Positions 50,176 to 59,345 of a stretch of 64,000 bases of DNA are shown piece after piece. The position numbers were made by a program, and so were the translations under genes. This DNA is from Gemmatimonadaceae bacterium (GTDB lineage: Bacteria; Gemmatimonadota; Gemmatimonadetes; Gemmatimonadales; Gemmatimonadaceae). Numbering within the stretch: the first letter of the stretch is position 1; every line of letters begins with the position of its first letter. Location: NCBI GenBank assembly GCA_016742275.1, contig JACVCD010000004.1, positions 124,001 to 188,000 on the forward strand, in the 5' to 3' direction. Under the pieces are notes generated by a model. It ran no database searches. It was given only the letters and a program-made list of their open reading frames with translations, and had not been told where the DNA came from.

Positions 50176-50406
50176 TCAGCCGACCAGCATGGCAGGCAGG
50201 CGCACCAGCAGGAACTGGAGCGCCACGTCGACCAGACCGATCACCGCGCCAAGCAACAGCACGAAGATGATGATCTGGATGGTCGCCGACTGCAGCTGCG
50301 GGCGATCCGGCCAGGTCACCTTCTTCATCTCGGCGACCACGTCATGATAGAACGTGACCATCCGCGTGCCGAACCCCGCGCGATTCACCTCGACGGGAGC
50401 GGTCAT
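50176..50406 (-). CDS. secE: Protein translocase subunit SecE
   Basis: Short SecE of 76 aa with an amphipathic helix (FYHDVVAEMKKVTWPDR, the family signature) and one membrane helix (IIIFVLLLGAVIGLVDVALQ). It stabilises SecY in the translocon. It sits 3 bp after rpmG and 10 bp before nusG. Confidence 0.95.
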   Translation of the reverse strand: MTAPVEVNRAGFGTRMVTFYHDVVAEMKKVTWPDRPQLQSATIQIIIFVLLLGAVIGLVDVALQFLLVRLPAMLVG

Positions 50407-50409
50407 GGC

Positions 50410-50562
50410 TTACTTGGTTTCCTTATGCAGCTGATGCTTGTTGCAGCGCGGGCAGTACTTCTTCCACTCCACGCGCTCCGGATGAAGACGCTTGTTCTTC
50501 ATCGTGAAGTAATTCCGGTTCTTACACTCGGTGCACCCGAGGATGATCTTCTCGCGCGGCAT
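50410..50562 (-). CDS. rpmG: 50S ribosomal protein L33 (zinc type)
   Basis: Small protein of 50 aa starting [20 protein letters not shown] and ending [11 protein letters not shown]. Two CxxC pairs (CTEC and CPRC) form the zinc ribbon, so this is the zinc-dependent class. The gene is the first of the rpmG-secE-nusG unit and lies 3 bp before secE. Confidence 0.95.
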   Translation of the reverse strand: MPREKIILGCTECKNRNYFTMKNKRLHPERVEWKKYCPRCNKHQLHKETK

Positions 50563-50969
50563 GTGGCGGCTCCGTGCTGCTCTTCAGTAATGCCTGTTTT
50601 TGCGTCGACTGGGACACACCCCACCAGCGCATTCTCAGCAGACTGGCGCGCGCTCAAGAGCGCCGACACCTGACTCCACTGGTGATGCCTGAACGGGGTG
50701 AGCCTTGCAACGTAGCAGCGACGGTAGCCCCCCGCAAGTCACGGGCCCGCCCTATCCACATGACCTCATTGGCGACCGCAAGTGACGGCCCCCAAGGCTC
50801 TTACCTCCTGGAATGGCCTCCCGAACCCCGCCCGAATGGACGCGCAATCCCCACTTTTCCTCGAGAACGGAAACCACACCGGCGGACTCTTTCCTGATAT
50901 CGCAGATGGTGATGTCACGCACCGTCTTTCACACACGCAATTCGACGGATTCAGACGGTGGATTCACAG
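50563..50969. other. Divergent intergenic region
   Basis: About 400 bp between rpmG and the divergent monooxygenase gene, without a recognisable gene. A tRNA-Trp or tuf gene, common at this place in other bacteria, was looked for and not found. Promoters for both directions should lie here; none is clear. Confidence 0.5.
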
Positions 50970-52061
50970 ATGGATAGTGCGCCAACCTTTGGCCTGGAAA
51001 CCTTTGGGGATGTCACCCTGGGCGACGATGGTCGCCCGCTCCCGCATGCGCAGGTCATCCGCAATGTGGTGGCAGAAGCCGAGTTGGCAGACGAAGTGGG
51101 AGTGGACCATTTCGGCATCGGGGAGCATCACCGCTCGGACTTTGCCGTAAGCTCACCAGAACTCGTACTGGCCACCATCGCTGGTCGGACCTCCCGTATC
51201 ACGTTGGGCTCGGCGGTCACGGTACTCAGTTCGGATGATCCGGTTCGGGTCTTCCAGCGCTTCTCTACGCTCAACGCGACCTCCAACGGACGAGCCGAAG
51301 TGATTCTGGGCCGTGGCTCGTTCACGGAATCGTTCCCACTCTTCGGGTTCCCGCTGTCGCAGTACAACACGCTGTTCGAAGAGCGCCTGGCACTGTACGC
51401 CGAGATTCTCGAGTCAGACCGCACCATGCTGCCGGTGAATTGGCAAGGCACCACACGCGCGCCGCTCGAGGGACAGCGGGTGTTTCCCAGCACGGAGACC
51501 GGTCACCTGACGACCTGGATCGGAGTGGGTGGCAGCCCACAGTCGGTGGTTCGTGCGGCGGACTACGGGTTCCCGCTCATGCTGGCCATCATTGGTGGTG
51601 ATCCGCAGCGCTTCCTGCCCTTCGTTCAACTCTATCATCGCACGTTGGCACAGCGTGGTGCGGCCGCGCTGCCCATTGGCATTCACTCTCACGGCTGCGT
51701 GGCGGAAAGCGATGCAGAGGCGCGCAAGGTGTTGTGGCCATCGTGGCGAGAAATGCGCGATCGCATCGGGTCGGAACGTGGTTGGCCTCCAACCAGTGAA
51801 CACGAGTTCGAACACGAAATCGAGTCGGGTTCGATGTATGCCGGAGCGCCCGACACCGTCGCACGAAAGATTGCCGACTCGATGCTGGCCCTTGGTGTGC
51901 AGCGGTTCGACATGAAGTACAGCGCCGGTCCGTTGTCGCACGACCACATGCGACGCACGATTGAGTTGTACGGCCGCGAGGTGATTCCGCGTGTGCGGGC
52001 GCATCTCGAAGCGGCTCGCGGAAAAACGGCGACTGCTGCGGGTGTTCAGGTCGGCGGCTGA
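50970..52061 (+). CDS. Luciferase-like (LLM-class) flavin-dependent monooxygenase
   Basis: Protein of 363 aa with the bacterial-luciferase TIM-barrel pattern: VDHFGIGEHHRSDFAVSSPE, TSRITLGSAVTVLSSDDPVR, NGRAEVILGRGSFTESFPLF. It would use reduced flavin from a separate reductase; the substrate is unknown. ATG 50970 has GGTGGA 7 nt upstream; GTG 50958 is an alternative. It is convergent with the FAD oxidoreductase gene, overlapping by 16 bp. Confidence 0.88.
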   Translation: MDSAPTFGLETFGDVTLGDDGRPLPHAQVIRNVVAEAELADEVGVDHFGIGEHHRSDFAVSSPELVLATIAGRTSRITLGSAVTVLSSDDPVRVFQRFSTLNATSNGRAEVILGRGSFTESFPLFGFPLSQYNTLFEERLALYAEILESDRTMLPVNWQGTTRAPLEGQRVFPSTETGHLTTWIGVGGSPQSVVRAADYGFPLMLAIIGGDPQRFLPFVQLYHRTLAQRGAAALPIGIHSHGCVAESDAEARKVLWPSWREMRDRIGSERGWPPTSEHEFEHEIESGSMYAGAPDTVARKIADSMLALGVQRFDMKYSAGPLSHDHMRRTIELYGREVIPRVRAHLEAARGKTATAAGVQVGG

Positions 52062-53137
52062 TCCAGCGCGCTGATCAACTCATCGGCCGCTGCACGACCG
52101 GCCCTATTGGCTCCAATGGTACTGGCTGACGGACCATAGCCCACCAGGTGCACGCGTGGATCGCGTTGCACCTGTGTGGCGAGCCGCCCCGTCATCACGA
52201 TGCCACCACCTGGCTCACGCAACTCGAGCGGATCCAGGTGATCGAGTGCACTGAGGAATCCCGTGCACCAGAGAATCACATCGGCATCAAGTGTGCGACC
52301 ATCGTCCCACATCACGCCGGTGGAGGTGATTCGCGAAAACATCGGCAAACGTGTGAGCACTCCGCGAGCGCGCATGGCTTCAATGGCCGGCGTCACGGGC
52401 AAACCGGTCACCGACACAACCGATTCAGGTGGGAGTCCGGCGCGCACGCGATCATCAACCAGCTTTACGGCACGACTGCCCGCGACATCATCGAACGGGC
52501 CTTCGCGAAAAACCGGTTCACGACGCGTCACCCAGGTAGTGCGCGTGATGTGTGAGATCTGATCGAGCAGTTGAATTGCTGAAATACCGCCGCCGACAAT
52601 CACGACATGCTGCCCCACGAACTCGTCGGCTGTTCGATAGTCGCGCGTGTGCAGAGTGCGTCCACCGAATTGCTCGGCACCAGCAATGTGCGGGATATTC
52701 GGCTTGGTCCAGGTGCCTGTGGCATTGATGATGCCGCGCGCGGAGATTTCGCCGCGTGAGGTATGCAGCAGATAGCCCGTATCGTGGCGTTCGACCTGGT
52801 CGACCTTGAGTGGTCGATACACCGGCAAGGCAAACCGTTGTTCATAGGCCGCGAAGTATCGGGGCACGGCATCGGCTGCGAATACGGACGCGGCAGACGG
52901 ATCGACCATATCACTGAAGGGCATGCCCGGCAGATCGTGAATGCGATTGACCGTGCTGAGCGTGAGTGATGGCCAACGATGCTGCCATGCACCACCCGGC
53001 CCGCTCTCCTGATCGAGCACGAGATACTGTCGTACGGGGGCCAGACCGCGCAGCGACAGATGATAGGCCGCCGACAATCCTGCCTGACCAGCGCCAATGA
53101 CCACGATGTCGGTGCGAAGCCGCGGGCCGAAGGCCAT
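52046..53137 (-). CDS. FAD/NAD(P)-dependent oxidoreductase (flavin monooxygenase-like)
   Basis: Protein of 363 aa with two dinucleotide-binding motifs: IVVIGAGQAGLSAAYHLSLR (FAD) and HVVIVGGGISAIQLLDQI (NADPH). Between them is PGGAWQHRWPSLTLSTVNRI, typical of single-component flavoprotein monooxygenases. The ATG at 53137 begins MAFGPRLRTD; an upstream frame continuing to 53374 reads through a tRNA gene and was discarded. The substrate is unknown. It lies just after the terminator of tRNA-Thr. Confidence 0.88.
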   Translation of the reverse strand: MAFGPRLRTDIVVIGAGQAGLSAAYHLSLRGLAPVRQYLVLDQESGPGGAWQHRWPSLTLSTVNRIHDLPGMPFSDMVDPSAASVFAADAVPRYFAAYEQRFALPVYRPLKVDQVERHDTGYLLHTSRGEISARGIINATGTWTKPNIPHIAGAEQFGGRTLHTRDYRTADEFVGQHVVIVGGGISAIQLLDQISHITRTTWVTRREPVFREGPFDDVAGSRAVKLVDDRVRAGLPPESVVSVTGLPVTPAIEAMRARGVLTRLPMFSRITSTGVMWDDGRTLDADVILWCTGFLSALDHLDPLELREPGGGIVMTGRLATQVQRDPRVHLVGYGPSASTIGANRAGRAAADELISALDQPPT

Positions 53138-53170
53138 GTCACTCCGAATGAGGCGCGATCCCACAAACGA

Positions 53171-53204
53171 CGAACCCCTCGACCACGGATGTGGGAGGGG
53201 TTCG
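53171..53204 (-). terminator. Hairpin terminator after tRNA-Thr(GGU)
   Basis: A perfect 10-bp stem (CGAACCCCTC with GAGGGGTTCG) and a 14-nt loop, followed on the minus strand by GTCGTTTGT. It lies 17 bp after the tRNA. Confidence 0.8.
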
Positions 53205-53220
53205 CGAAAGACTTGTAGAG

Positions 53221-53293
53221 AGCTCACGACCGGGATCGAACCGGTGACCTCATCCTTACCAAGGATGTGCTCTGCCGACTGAGCTACGTGAGC
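53221..53293 (-). tRNA. tRNA-Thr (anticodon GGU)
   Basis: A 73-nt cloverleaf with acceptor GCTCACG pairing CGTGAGC, D arm with AGTCGGCAGAGC, anticodon loop TTGGTAA (anticodon at 53258-53260) and T loop TTCGATC. CCA is not encoded. The equivalent in E. coli is thrT. Confidence 0.96.
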
Positions 53294-53416
53294 GGTACCA
53301 CGGACTGCCACGATCGCGTTCGCCAAAGCGTACGCGATCGTGGCCAGACAGCCAATGTAGCCACCACGGTGCACCGGATCAAGCTGGAGTCCGTAGAGGC
53401 TGTGCGAGGTGCTTAC

Positions 53417-54502
53417 TCAGGCAGCCGTGGCCTCGCTTCCTGCTTCACGGCGTGCGCGCTTGTCGGCATACATCGCTTCATCGGCCAGCCGCTGCAGCGT
53501 GGCCAGCGACGAGGGATACTCCGGCAGCCAGGTCGCCGTACCAGTGCTTGCACGCAGTGCAAAGCGACGTTCGGAGCCCGCATTGAAGGCCGTCAGCGCG
53601 CTCTCCAATCGTGCCCGAAATTGCGTTGCAGCAGTGGCCGCGGTTCCGGTGAGCAGCACCGCGAACTCGTCTCCGCCAAGTCGTGCCACGACGTCCGAAT
53701 CGCGCGCGACATCCTGCAGCAGTGCGGCCATCTCGGTCAGCGCCACATCGCCGACATCATGGCCCAGTGTGTCTTTGATGGTCTTGAAGCCATCCAGGTC
53801 CACCATGACGAGTGTGAGCGGTGCGAAAGTGCGCTGCGCGAGCGCGATGTGCTGCCGCGCACACTCGGCGAAACCACGGCGATTGAGCAGACCAGTGAGC
53901 GCATCATGCAGCGCCTGCCGATGCAACTCGTCCTGCACATTGGCCAGTTCACGCAACGTGGAGCGCAGTTCGATTTCGGCCATGGCCGCCTGCGCGAGAT
54001 CTTCCAGGATCTCAACCTGTTCCGCCGTCCATTCCACTGGGACGGAGTTGATCGCGCAGAGCGCGCCGAGGCAGTCTCCCTTGGGAGTGCGAAGCGGCAC
54101 ACCGGCATAGGCCGTGGTATCGAGCTCCGTGTGCCCGCGGCTCTCTCGTAGCGTGGGATGTTGCGAAGCATCCGCAACAATGAGCGGTGCATTCTGTCCT
54201 GCCACGTAACGGCAGAACGAATATGTGAGTGATGTGCCCCGCTGTGCGGCCGCCCAGTTGTCCAAGCCAAACATGCCCGGGAAATGCTGCGCCTCGGTGT
54301 CCACGAGCGTTACAAGGGCCGCGGGTACACCAAGCAGTCGCGCCGCCAGGCGCGCCAAACGATCGAGCACCTGCGATTGCGCACCCGGTTCGAGCAGACC
54401 GGACGCACGCAGCGCCTTGAGACGGGAGGGGTCGGCCAGTCGCCCCTGCAACTCGTCCGCGTCCACGAGATCCGCAAAGCCGGTGTTGAAGATCGTGATC
54501 AC
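53417..54502 (-). CDS. Diguanylate cyclase with GAF sensor domain
   Basis: Cytoplasmic protein of about 360 aa that would make cyclic di-GMP. The GAF domain (about residues 25-170) contains LAARLLGVPAALVTLVDTEA and GALCAINSVPVEWTAEQ. The GGDEF domain has the intact active site GGDEF with VDLDGFKTIKDTLGHDVGD before it. RDSD five residues ahead of GGDEF is an inhibitory I-site (RxxD). The start is unclear because the frame continues to a TTG at 54571; GTG 54502 was taken. The gene splits the tRNA cluster, with terminators on both sides of it. Confidence 0.88.
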   Translation of the reverse strand: MITIFNTGFADLVDADELQGRLADPSRLKALRASGLLEPGAQSQVLDRLARLAARLLGVPAALVTLVDTEAQHFPGMFGLDNWAAAQRGTSLTYSFCRYVAGQNAPLIVADASQHPTLRESRGHTELDTTAYAGVPLRTPKGDCLGALCAINSVPVEWTAEQVEILEDLAQAAMAEIELRSTLRELANVQDELHRQALHDALTGLLNRRGFAECARQHIALAQRTFAPLTLVMVDLDGFKTIKDTLGHDVGDVALTEMAALLQDVARDSDVVARLGGDEFAVLLTGTAATAATQFRARLESALTAFNAGSERRFALRASTGTATWLPEYPSSLATLQRLADEAMYADKRARREAGSEATAA

Positions 54503-54579
54503 ACCGGGAAGTATCGGAACGCGGCTCAAACTCCTGCACGTCCTGTGAACGACGTGATCATTCGCCCGCAAAACACAAA

Positions 54580-54606
54580 CGGCCGCCCCTGTGATAAGGG
54601 CGGCCG
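54580..54606 (-). terminator. Rho-independent terminator of the tRNA Thr-Tyr-Gly unit
   Basis: A perfect 9-bp stem (CGGCCGCCC with GGGCGGCCG) followed on the minus strand by TTTGTGTTTTG. It lies 27 bp after tRNA-Gly. Confidence 0.9.
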
Positions 54607-54633
54607 TTCACGTGACACATGTCGTGCTTCCAG

Positions 54634-54706
54634 AGCGGGAGACGGGGCTCGAACCCGCGACATCAAGCTTGGAAGGCTTGCGCTCTACCAGCTGAGCTAC
54701 TCCCGC
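54634..54706 (-). tRNA. tRNA-Gly (anticodon UCC)
   Basis: A 73-nt cloverleaf with acceptor GCGGGAG, anticodon loop CTTCCAA (anticodon at 54671-54673) and T loop TTCGAGC. CCA is not encoded. The equivalent in E. coli is glyT. Confidence 0.96.
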
Positions 54707-54758
54707 AAGTCGTCCTACCCGGTCAGTCACAACCGGTCATACATACTGCACCTGCACA

Positions 54759-54841
54759 TGGTGGGGGAAGGATTCGAACCTTCGAAGGCTTGCGCCGTCA
54801 GATTTACAGTCTGATCTCGTTGGCCACTTGAGTACCCCACC
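54759..54841 (-). tRNA. tRNA-Tyr (anticodon GUA)
   Basis: An 83-nt class II tRNA with acceptor GGTGGGG, a long variable arm, anticodon loop CTGTAAA (anticodon at 54805-54807) and discriminator A. CCA is not encoded. The equivalent in E. coli is tyrU. Confidence 0.96.
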
Positions 54842-54875
54842 CAAGTTCGTTCGCTTCTGCCCCGAGCGGGGTGGA

Positions 54876-54948
54876 AGCTGACGAGGGGGCTCGAACCCCT
54901 GACCTGCTGATTACAAATCAGCTGCTCTACCAACTGAGCTACGTCAGC
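54876..54948 (-). tRNA. tRNA-Thr (anticodon UGU)
   Basis: A 73-nt cloverleaf with acceptor GCTGACG, anticodon loop TTTGTAA (anticodon at 54913-54915) and T loop TTCGAGC. CCA is not encoded. It leads the cluster, like thrU in E. coli. Confidence 0.96.
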
Positions 54949-55023
54949 AGCAAGGACCCGACCCGCCGGAGTCCCCAAGGATAATGGCTCCCCGGGCCCG
55001 GCGGTAGTGACCTTTGGTATGAC

Positions 55024-56436
55024 CTATCCACGCCGCCAGCGTGTTCCCGACGGACCATCTTCGATCAAAATACCACGCGCAGTCAGTTCTTCCCGCACCG
55101 CGTCGGCGGCAGCGAAGTCACGACGCTCACGTGCTTCGCGCCGTGCAATGAGACGGCCTTCGACCCACGCGCCCAACTCCGCGTCAGTTTCCTGCTCCGG
55201 TACCAGATCGAGCACGCCATCCATCAAACGAAATGCTGCGCGAGCACGCTCGAGCGCCGCCGTATCGGTGCCCCCCGCATCGAGCTCACGATTGGCTTCG
55301 GTGATGAATGTGAATAGCACCGCCATCGCTTCCGGTGCATTCAGATCATCGAACAGCGCATCGAGGAACAGCTGCTCGGCGCGTGTTGCGGCTTCCGCCA
55401 AGACCGGCGTAGCGGCAGTGGCTTCTGCCAGACGACGTGCAAAAGCTCCGACACGATTGACCGCCGCACGTGACTGATCGAGCGATTCTTCGCCGAGGTT
55501 GAGCTGCTTGCGATAGTGCGCACTGAATACGAAGTGCCGATACGCGGTGCCACTGATGCCCTGCTCGCGCATACCCACGACATTGGTGACGTTGCCGACT
55601 CGCTTGGCCATCTTGGTGCCGTCGGTGAGCAGGAACTCCCCATGGCACCAGCACCGGGCAAACTGCTTGCCCGTGGCCGCTTCACTCTGAGCAATCTCGT
55701 CTTCGTGGTGCGGGAAGATGAGATCGATACCACCGGCATGCAGATCGAACGTCTCGCCAAGGTACTTCATGGCCATGGCCGAGCACTCGAGGTGCCATCC
55801 GGGACGCCCACGTCCCCAGGGCGAATCCCAGGCAGCACCAGTGGCCTCGTCTTCCGGCTTGGCCGACTTCCAGAGTGCAAAGTCCTGCGCGTTCTCCTTG
55901 GCGTATTCGTCCTGCGCCACACGAGCACCGGCCTTCACTTCCCGCTTGTCGAGTTGCGACAACTTGCCGTAGTCGGCGAATCGATCGATGGCGAAATACA
56001 CCGATCCATCTTCGGCCACGTACGCCACGTCGTTGGCGACGAGGCGTTCCACCAGCGCGATCATCTCGGGGATGTGCTCGGTGGCCTTGGGATAAATCTC
56101 GGCGTCTTCGATGCGCAGATAGCGCCGGTCCTGGTGGAACAGCGCCGTGAATGGCTCGGTGACCTGCAGGATGTTCTCGCCATTGGCGGCTGCCTTGCGA
56201 ATGATCTTGTCATCCACGTCGGTCAGGTTCATGACCTGTTCGACCTGCCAGCCCACCAAGCGGAACGTGCGACGCAACAGATCCTCGAAGAGGAACGTGC
56301 GGAAATTGCCAAGATGCGCCGGGTTGTAGACGGTCGGTCCACACGTGTACATGCGCACCGTATGACCATCGGCGGGCGCAAACGACTCAACGCGGCGCGT
56401 GAGCGTGTTGTACAGGCGGAACTCGGGCATCGGCAT
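55024..56436 (-). CDS. cysS: Cysteinyl-tRNA synthetase
   Basis: Class I aminoacyl-tRNA synthetase of 470 aa that charges tRNA-Cys. The HIGH motif appears as PAHLGNFRT, the zinc site uses TCGPTVYN, HLECSAMA and LIFPHHEDE, and the KMSKS loop is the variant KMAKR. The N-terminus MPMPEFRLYNTLTRRVESFA sets ATG 56436; the frame continues upstream to 56487 without family residues. It ends 75 bp before the tRNA cluster on the same strand. Confidence 0.96.
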   Translation of the reverse strand: MPMPEFRLYNTLTRRVESFAPADGHTVRMYTCGPTVYNPAHLGNFRTFLFEDLLRRTFRLVGWQVEQVMNLTDVDDKIIRKAAANGENILQVTEPFTALFHQDRRYLRIEDAEIYPKATEHIPEMIALVERLVANDVAYVAEDGSVYFAIDRFADYGKLSQLDKREVKAGARVAQDEYAKENAQDFALWKSAKPEDEATGAAWDSPWGRGRPGWHLECSAMAMKYLGETFDLHAGGIDLIFPHHEDEIAQSEAATGKQFARCWCHGEFLLTDGTKMAKRVGNVTNVVGMREQGISGTAYRHFVFSAHYRKQLNLGEESLDQSRAAVNRVGAFARRLAEATAATPVLAEAATRAEQLFLDALFDDLNAPEAMAVLFTFITEANRELDAGGTDTAALERARAAFRLMDGVLDLVPEQETDAELGAWVEGRLIARREARERRDFAAADAVREELTARGILIEDGPSGTRWRRG

Positions 56437-56487
56437 GCAGGAGTACGGGGAGTCGTGCGGATGGCGTGTCGGGGACCTCGACGCCAA

Positions 56488-57216
56488 TCATGGTTGCCCG
56501 AACAGGATAGACTCGGACGGTGGTGTCGTGAAGTGTAAGTCGTGCACCCGTCCGTGGTGAAGCCAGAGTGTGCGTACGTTTGTCGCAGGGGTCGCTCTTT
56601 CCGGTCGCTCGTGTAGGCGACCACGATGTTCGGCTGCCCATGACACCGGTTCTGGTCCACTCGTCGTCGAGGCGGGCCGCCGGCCATCGGGAGTTGGCGC
56701 CACAATAACCAGAGCACCCCCGGCTTCACGTCGGCTCCGGGCCCAGCGGCGCCATGCCTGCAGCTCGTGACGCGGTACGGCTCCCTCCCGGGATCCACGC
56801 AGCAGGTGCACCACCGGGGAGCGATGAACGACAGGGCCGACCTGTCCAGGCCCCGTCTGCCCCGCAATTTCCAGTGAGCGCACTTCCAGATCCCGCCAGC
56901 CTTCCAGCACGGCGGGGATGACAGCGGCACGTATGCTCGCACGCCGAACGCGAACACCGGCCGCTTGCGTGCGCGTGCCATTCCATCCGGGCAAGCGATG
57001 CCAGGGAACTCCACCCTCGAGCGCAGCCAGCAACACGCGAGCGGCGGCCGGATCTTCGTGGCGGACAACCACACAGTCTCCACGACATACGACGAGGTGC
57101 ACGCGATCAAGCATTCGTGCGGCAATACTGCAGGCCGGCGGCATTCCTGCACGCCATTCAGCTGTTACTTCGCGCAGCGCAAGCAGCGGTTCCGGTGTGC
57201 GATGGGAGGCAATCAT
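56488..57216 (-). CDS. Degenerate ABC-ATPase-like protein lacking Walker motifs
   Basis: Protein of 242 aa, no firm family. The layout follows a short ABC ATPase, but the catalytic residues are gone. GDCVVVRHEDPAAARVLLAA stands where a GxxGxGKST P-loop would be; VVHLLRGSREG stands where Walker B would be; and GGALVIVAPTPDG and VRTLWLHHGRV resemble the H-loop strand and final strand. It is Arg-rich like its neighbours. If the reading is right it cannot hydrolyse ATP. A coding role is supported by tight packing with cysS, 51 bp away. Confidence 0.5.
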   Translation of the reverse strand: MIASHRTPEPLLALREVTAEWRAGMPPACSIAARMLDRVHLVVCRGDCVVVRHEDPAAARVLLAALEGGVPWHRLPGWNGTRTQAAGVRVRRASIRAAVIPAVLEGWRDLEVRSLEIAGQTGPGQVGPVVHRSPVVHLLRGSREGAVPRHELQAWRRWARSRREAGGALVIVAPTPDGRRPASTTSGPEPVSWAAEHRGRLHERPERATPATNVRTLWLHHGRVHDLHFTTPPSESILFGQP

Positions 57217-57282
57217 GCCTCACGGTATGGGTGCACAGCGTCGCCAGTTGCACCAATTCATCGCCTGTAGTGTCCTTCGAAC

Positions 57283-57316
57283 GCATCGCATCGCGATCAA
57301 TTGCGCGATGCGATGC
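57283..57316 (-). terminator. Hairpin after the DUF1611 gene
   Basis: A perfect 13-bp stem (GCATCGCATCGCG with CGCGATGCGATGC) and an 8-nt loop, 7 bp after the stop codon. No T run, so its role as terminator is uncertain. Confidence 0.6.
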
Positions 57317-57323
57317 GGTCAAC

Positions 57324-58397
57324 TCATACGGATCGCACCGCAGAACCCTTACGCGTGCGATGAAACCGCACGATAGCCTCGGCGATCGGTTGTCCGCTGA
57401 ATCGCACGGGATCGCTGCAGGGGAGGCCGGTCTCCTTTTCCGCGTCGGCGATGGCTCGACGCGCACTGGCGTCGTCGAGGTCATACGTGTTGAGCGCCAG
57501 AGCGATAACTGGTGATGGACGCACACCACGCATGCTGTGTTCGTACAGCGCAATAACGTCACGTAGTGGCGGGATTGGTACCCAGTCATTGCGATGGATC
57601 GTCGTGCGCGAGGGTTGTCCGCACAGCACCATGGCATGCGGGAGACTGCCGTGCATGAGCCCCAACGTGACGCCCGAATACGACGGATGCAGCAGTGACC
57701 CCTGCCCTTCAACGAGCACGATTTCTGCGCCTTCGGCTGCCTCGAGTGTCAGCGCTTCTGCTGCGCCGGCAATGAAGTCCGCCACTACGGCATCAACGGC
57801 AATGCCACGCCCTTCGATCAGAATGCCCGTTTGACCCGTGGCTGCGAAGTGCACCTTGGGCCCCAACGCGCGCACCGCGCCCTGCACCTGCAACTGCGTG
57901 GTCATCTTGCCGATGTTGCAATCGGTGCCAACGGTCAGGATGATGGTCTGCGACAGTTGCTGTACGCGCCCGGTACCGACATCGAGACTCGATGGGGCGC
58001 GACGCAAATCGCGAATGGTCGCGCCAGAAGCACGGGCGAGTGATGCGAACTCGGGGTCGTCACCCAGGAGGTTGTGCAATCCGCTCCACACATCGAGACC
58101 ACTGCGCAACGCCGCCGCGACTATGGGACGCCACGCATCGGGGAATTGACCACCCGCCGGTGCAATGCCGATGAGCAACGCCTTCGGTTGCAACGCCATG
58201 CCCTGATCCCAGCTCGCAACGACCGGGATATCGCCACTGAAGCCGAGTACCGACTGCGCCGTGCGCCCAGCAGAGGTGCTGTCGAGCACTGCAACCACTT
58301 CGTGTTCGCAGTAGCGAATGCAGGCGTTAGCGGTCTTCGACGACAACGGGCCGAAGCTGCCTTCGGCAAGGATCAGGAAGCGGCGTGAGTTCGGCAT
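57324..58397 (-). CDS. DUF1611 family protein (DgcN-like)
   Basis: Protein of 357 aa. The N-terminal half is Rossmann-like (RRFLILAEGSFGPLSSKTAN); the C-terminal half is P-loop-like with TVGTDCNIGKMTTQLQVQGA, VLVEGQGSLLHPSYSG and MVLCGQPSRT. The family includes DgcN, reported as a D-glutamate N-acetyltransferase in D-amino acid catabolism; the usual partner, a dipeptide-epimerase-like enzyme, is not next to it, so the assignment is by family only. ATG 58397 was chosen because the upstream extension to 58463 would encode a terminator hairpin. Confidence 0.8.
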   Translation of the reverse strand: MPNSRRFLILAEGSFGPLSSKTANACIRYCEHEVVAVLDSTSAGRTAQSVLGFSGDIPVVASWDQGMALQPKALLIGIAPAGGQFPDAWRPIVAAALRSGLDVWSGLHNLLGDDPEFASLARASGATIRDLRRAPSSLDVGTGRVQQLSQTIILTVGTDCNIGKMTTQLQVQGAVRALGPKVHFAATGQTGILIEGRGIAVDAVVADFIAGAAEALTLEAAEGAEIVLVEGQGSLLHPSYSGVTLGLMHGSLPHAMVLCGQPSRTTIHRNDWVPIPPLRDVIALYEHSMRGVRPSPVIALALNTYDLDDASARRAIADAEKETGLPCSDPVRFSGQPIAEAIVRFHRTRKGSAVRSV

Positions 58398-58410
58398 GTC
58401 CGGAAAATAA

Positions 58411-58449
58411 CGAAGCGATGGCACTGACCGATCCGGTGCCATCGCTTCG
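58411..58449 (-). terminator. Rho-independent terminator after pspA
   Basis: A perfect 14-bp stem (CGAAGCGATGGCAC with GTGCCATCGCTTCG) and an 11-nt loop, followed on the minus strand by TTATTTT. It lies 24 bp after pspA and 14 bp before the next start. Confidence 0.93.
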
Positions 58450-58472
58450 TCCATACTGGTCAAGCTTGAAGA

Positions 58473-59342
<870 letters not shown>

Positions 59343-59345
59343 GGA

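Noticed and set aside
53138-53374. N-terminal extension of the FAD oxidoreductase
   Set aside because: It would translate through the terminator and tRNA-Thr(GGU); the family start is at 53137.
58398-58463. N-terminal extension of the DUF1611 protein
   Set aside because: It would encode the pspA terminator hairpin; the family core starts just after 58397.
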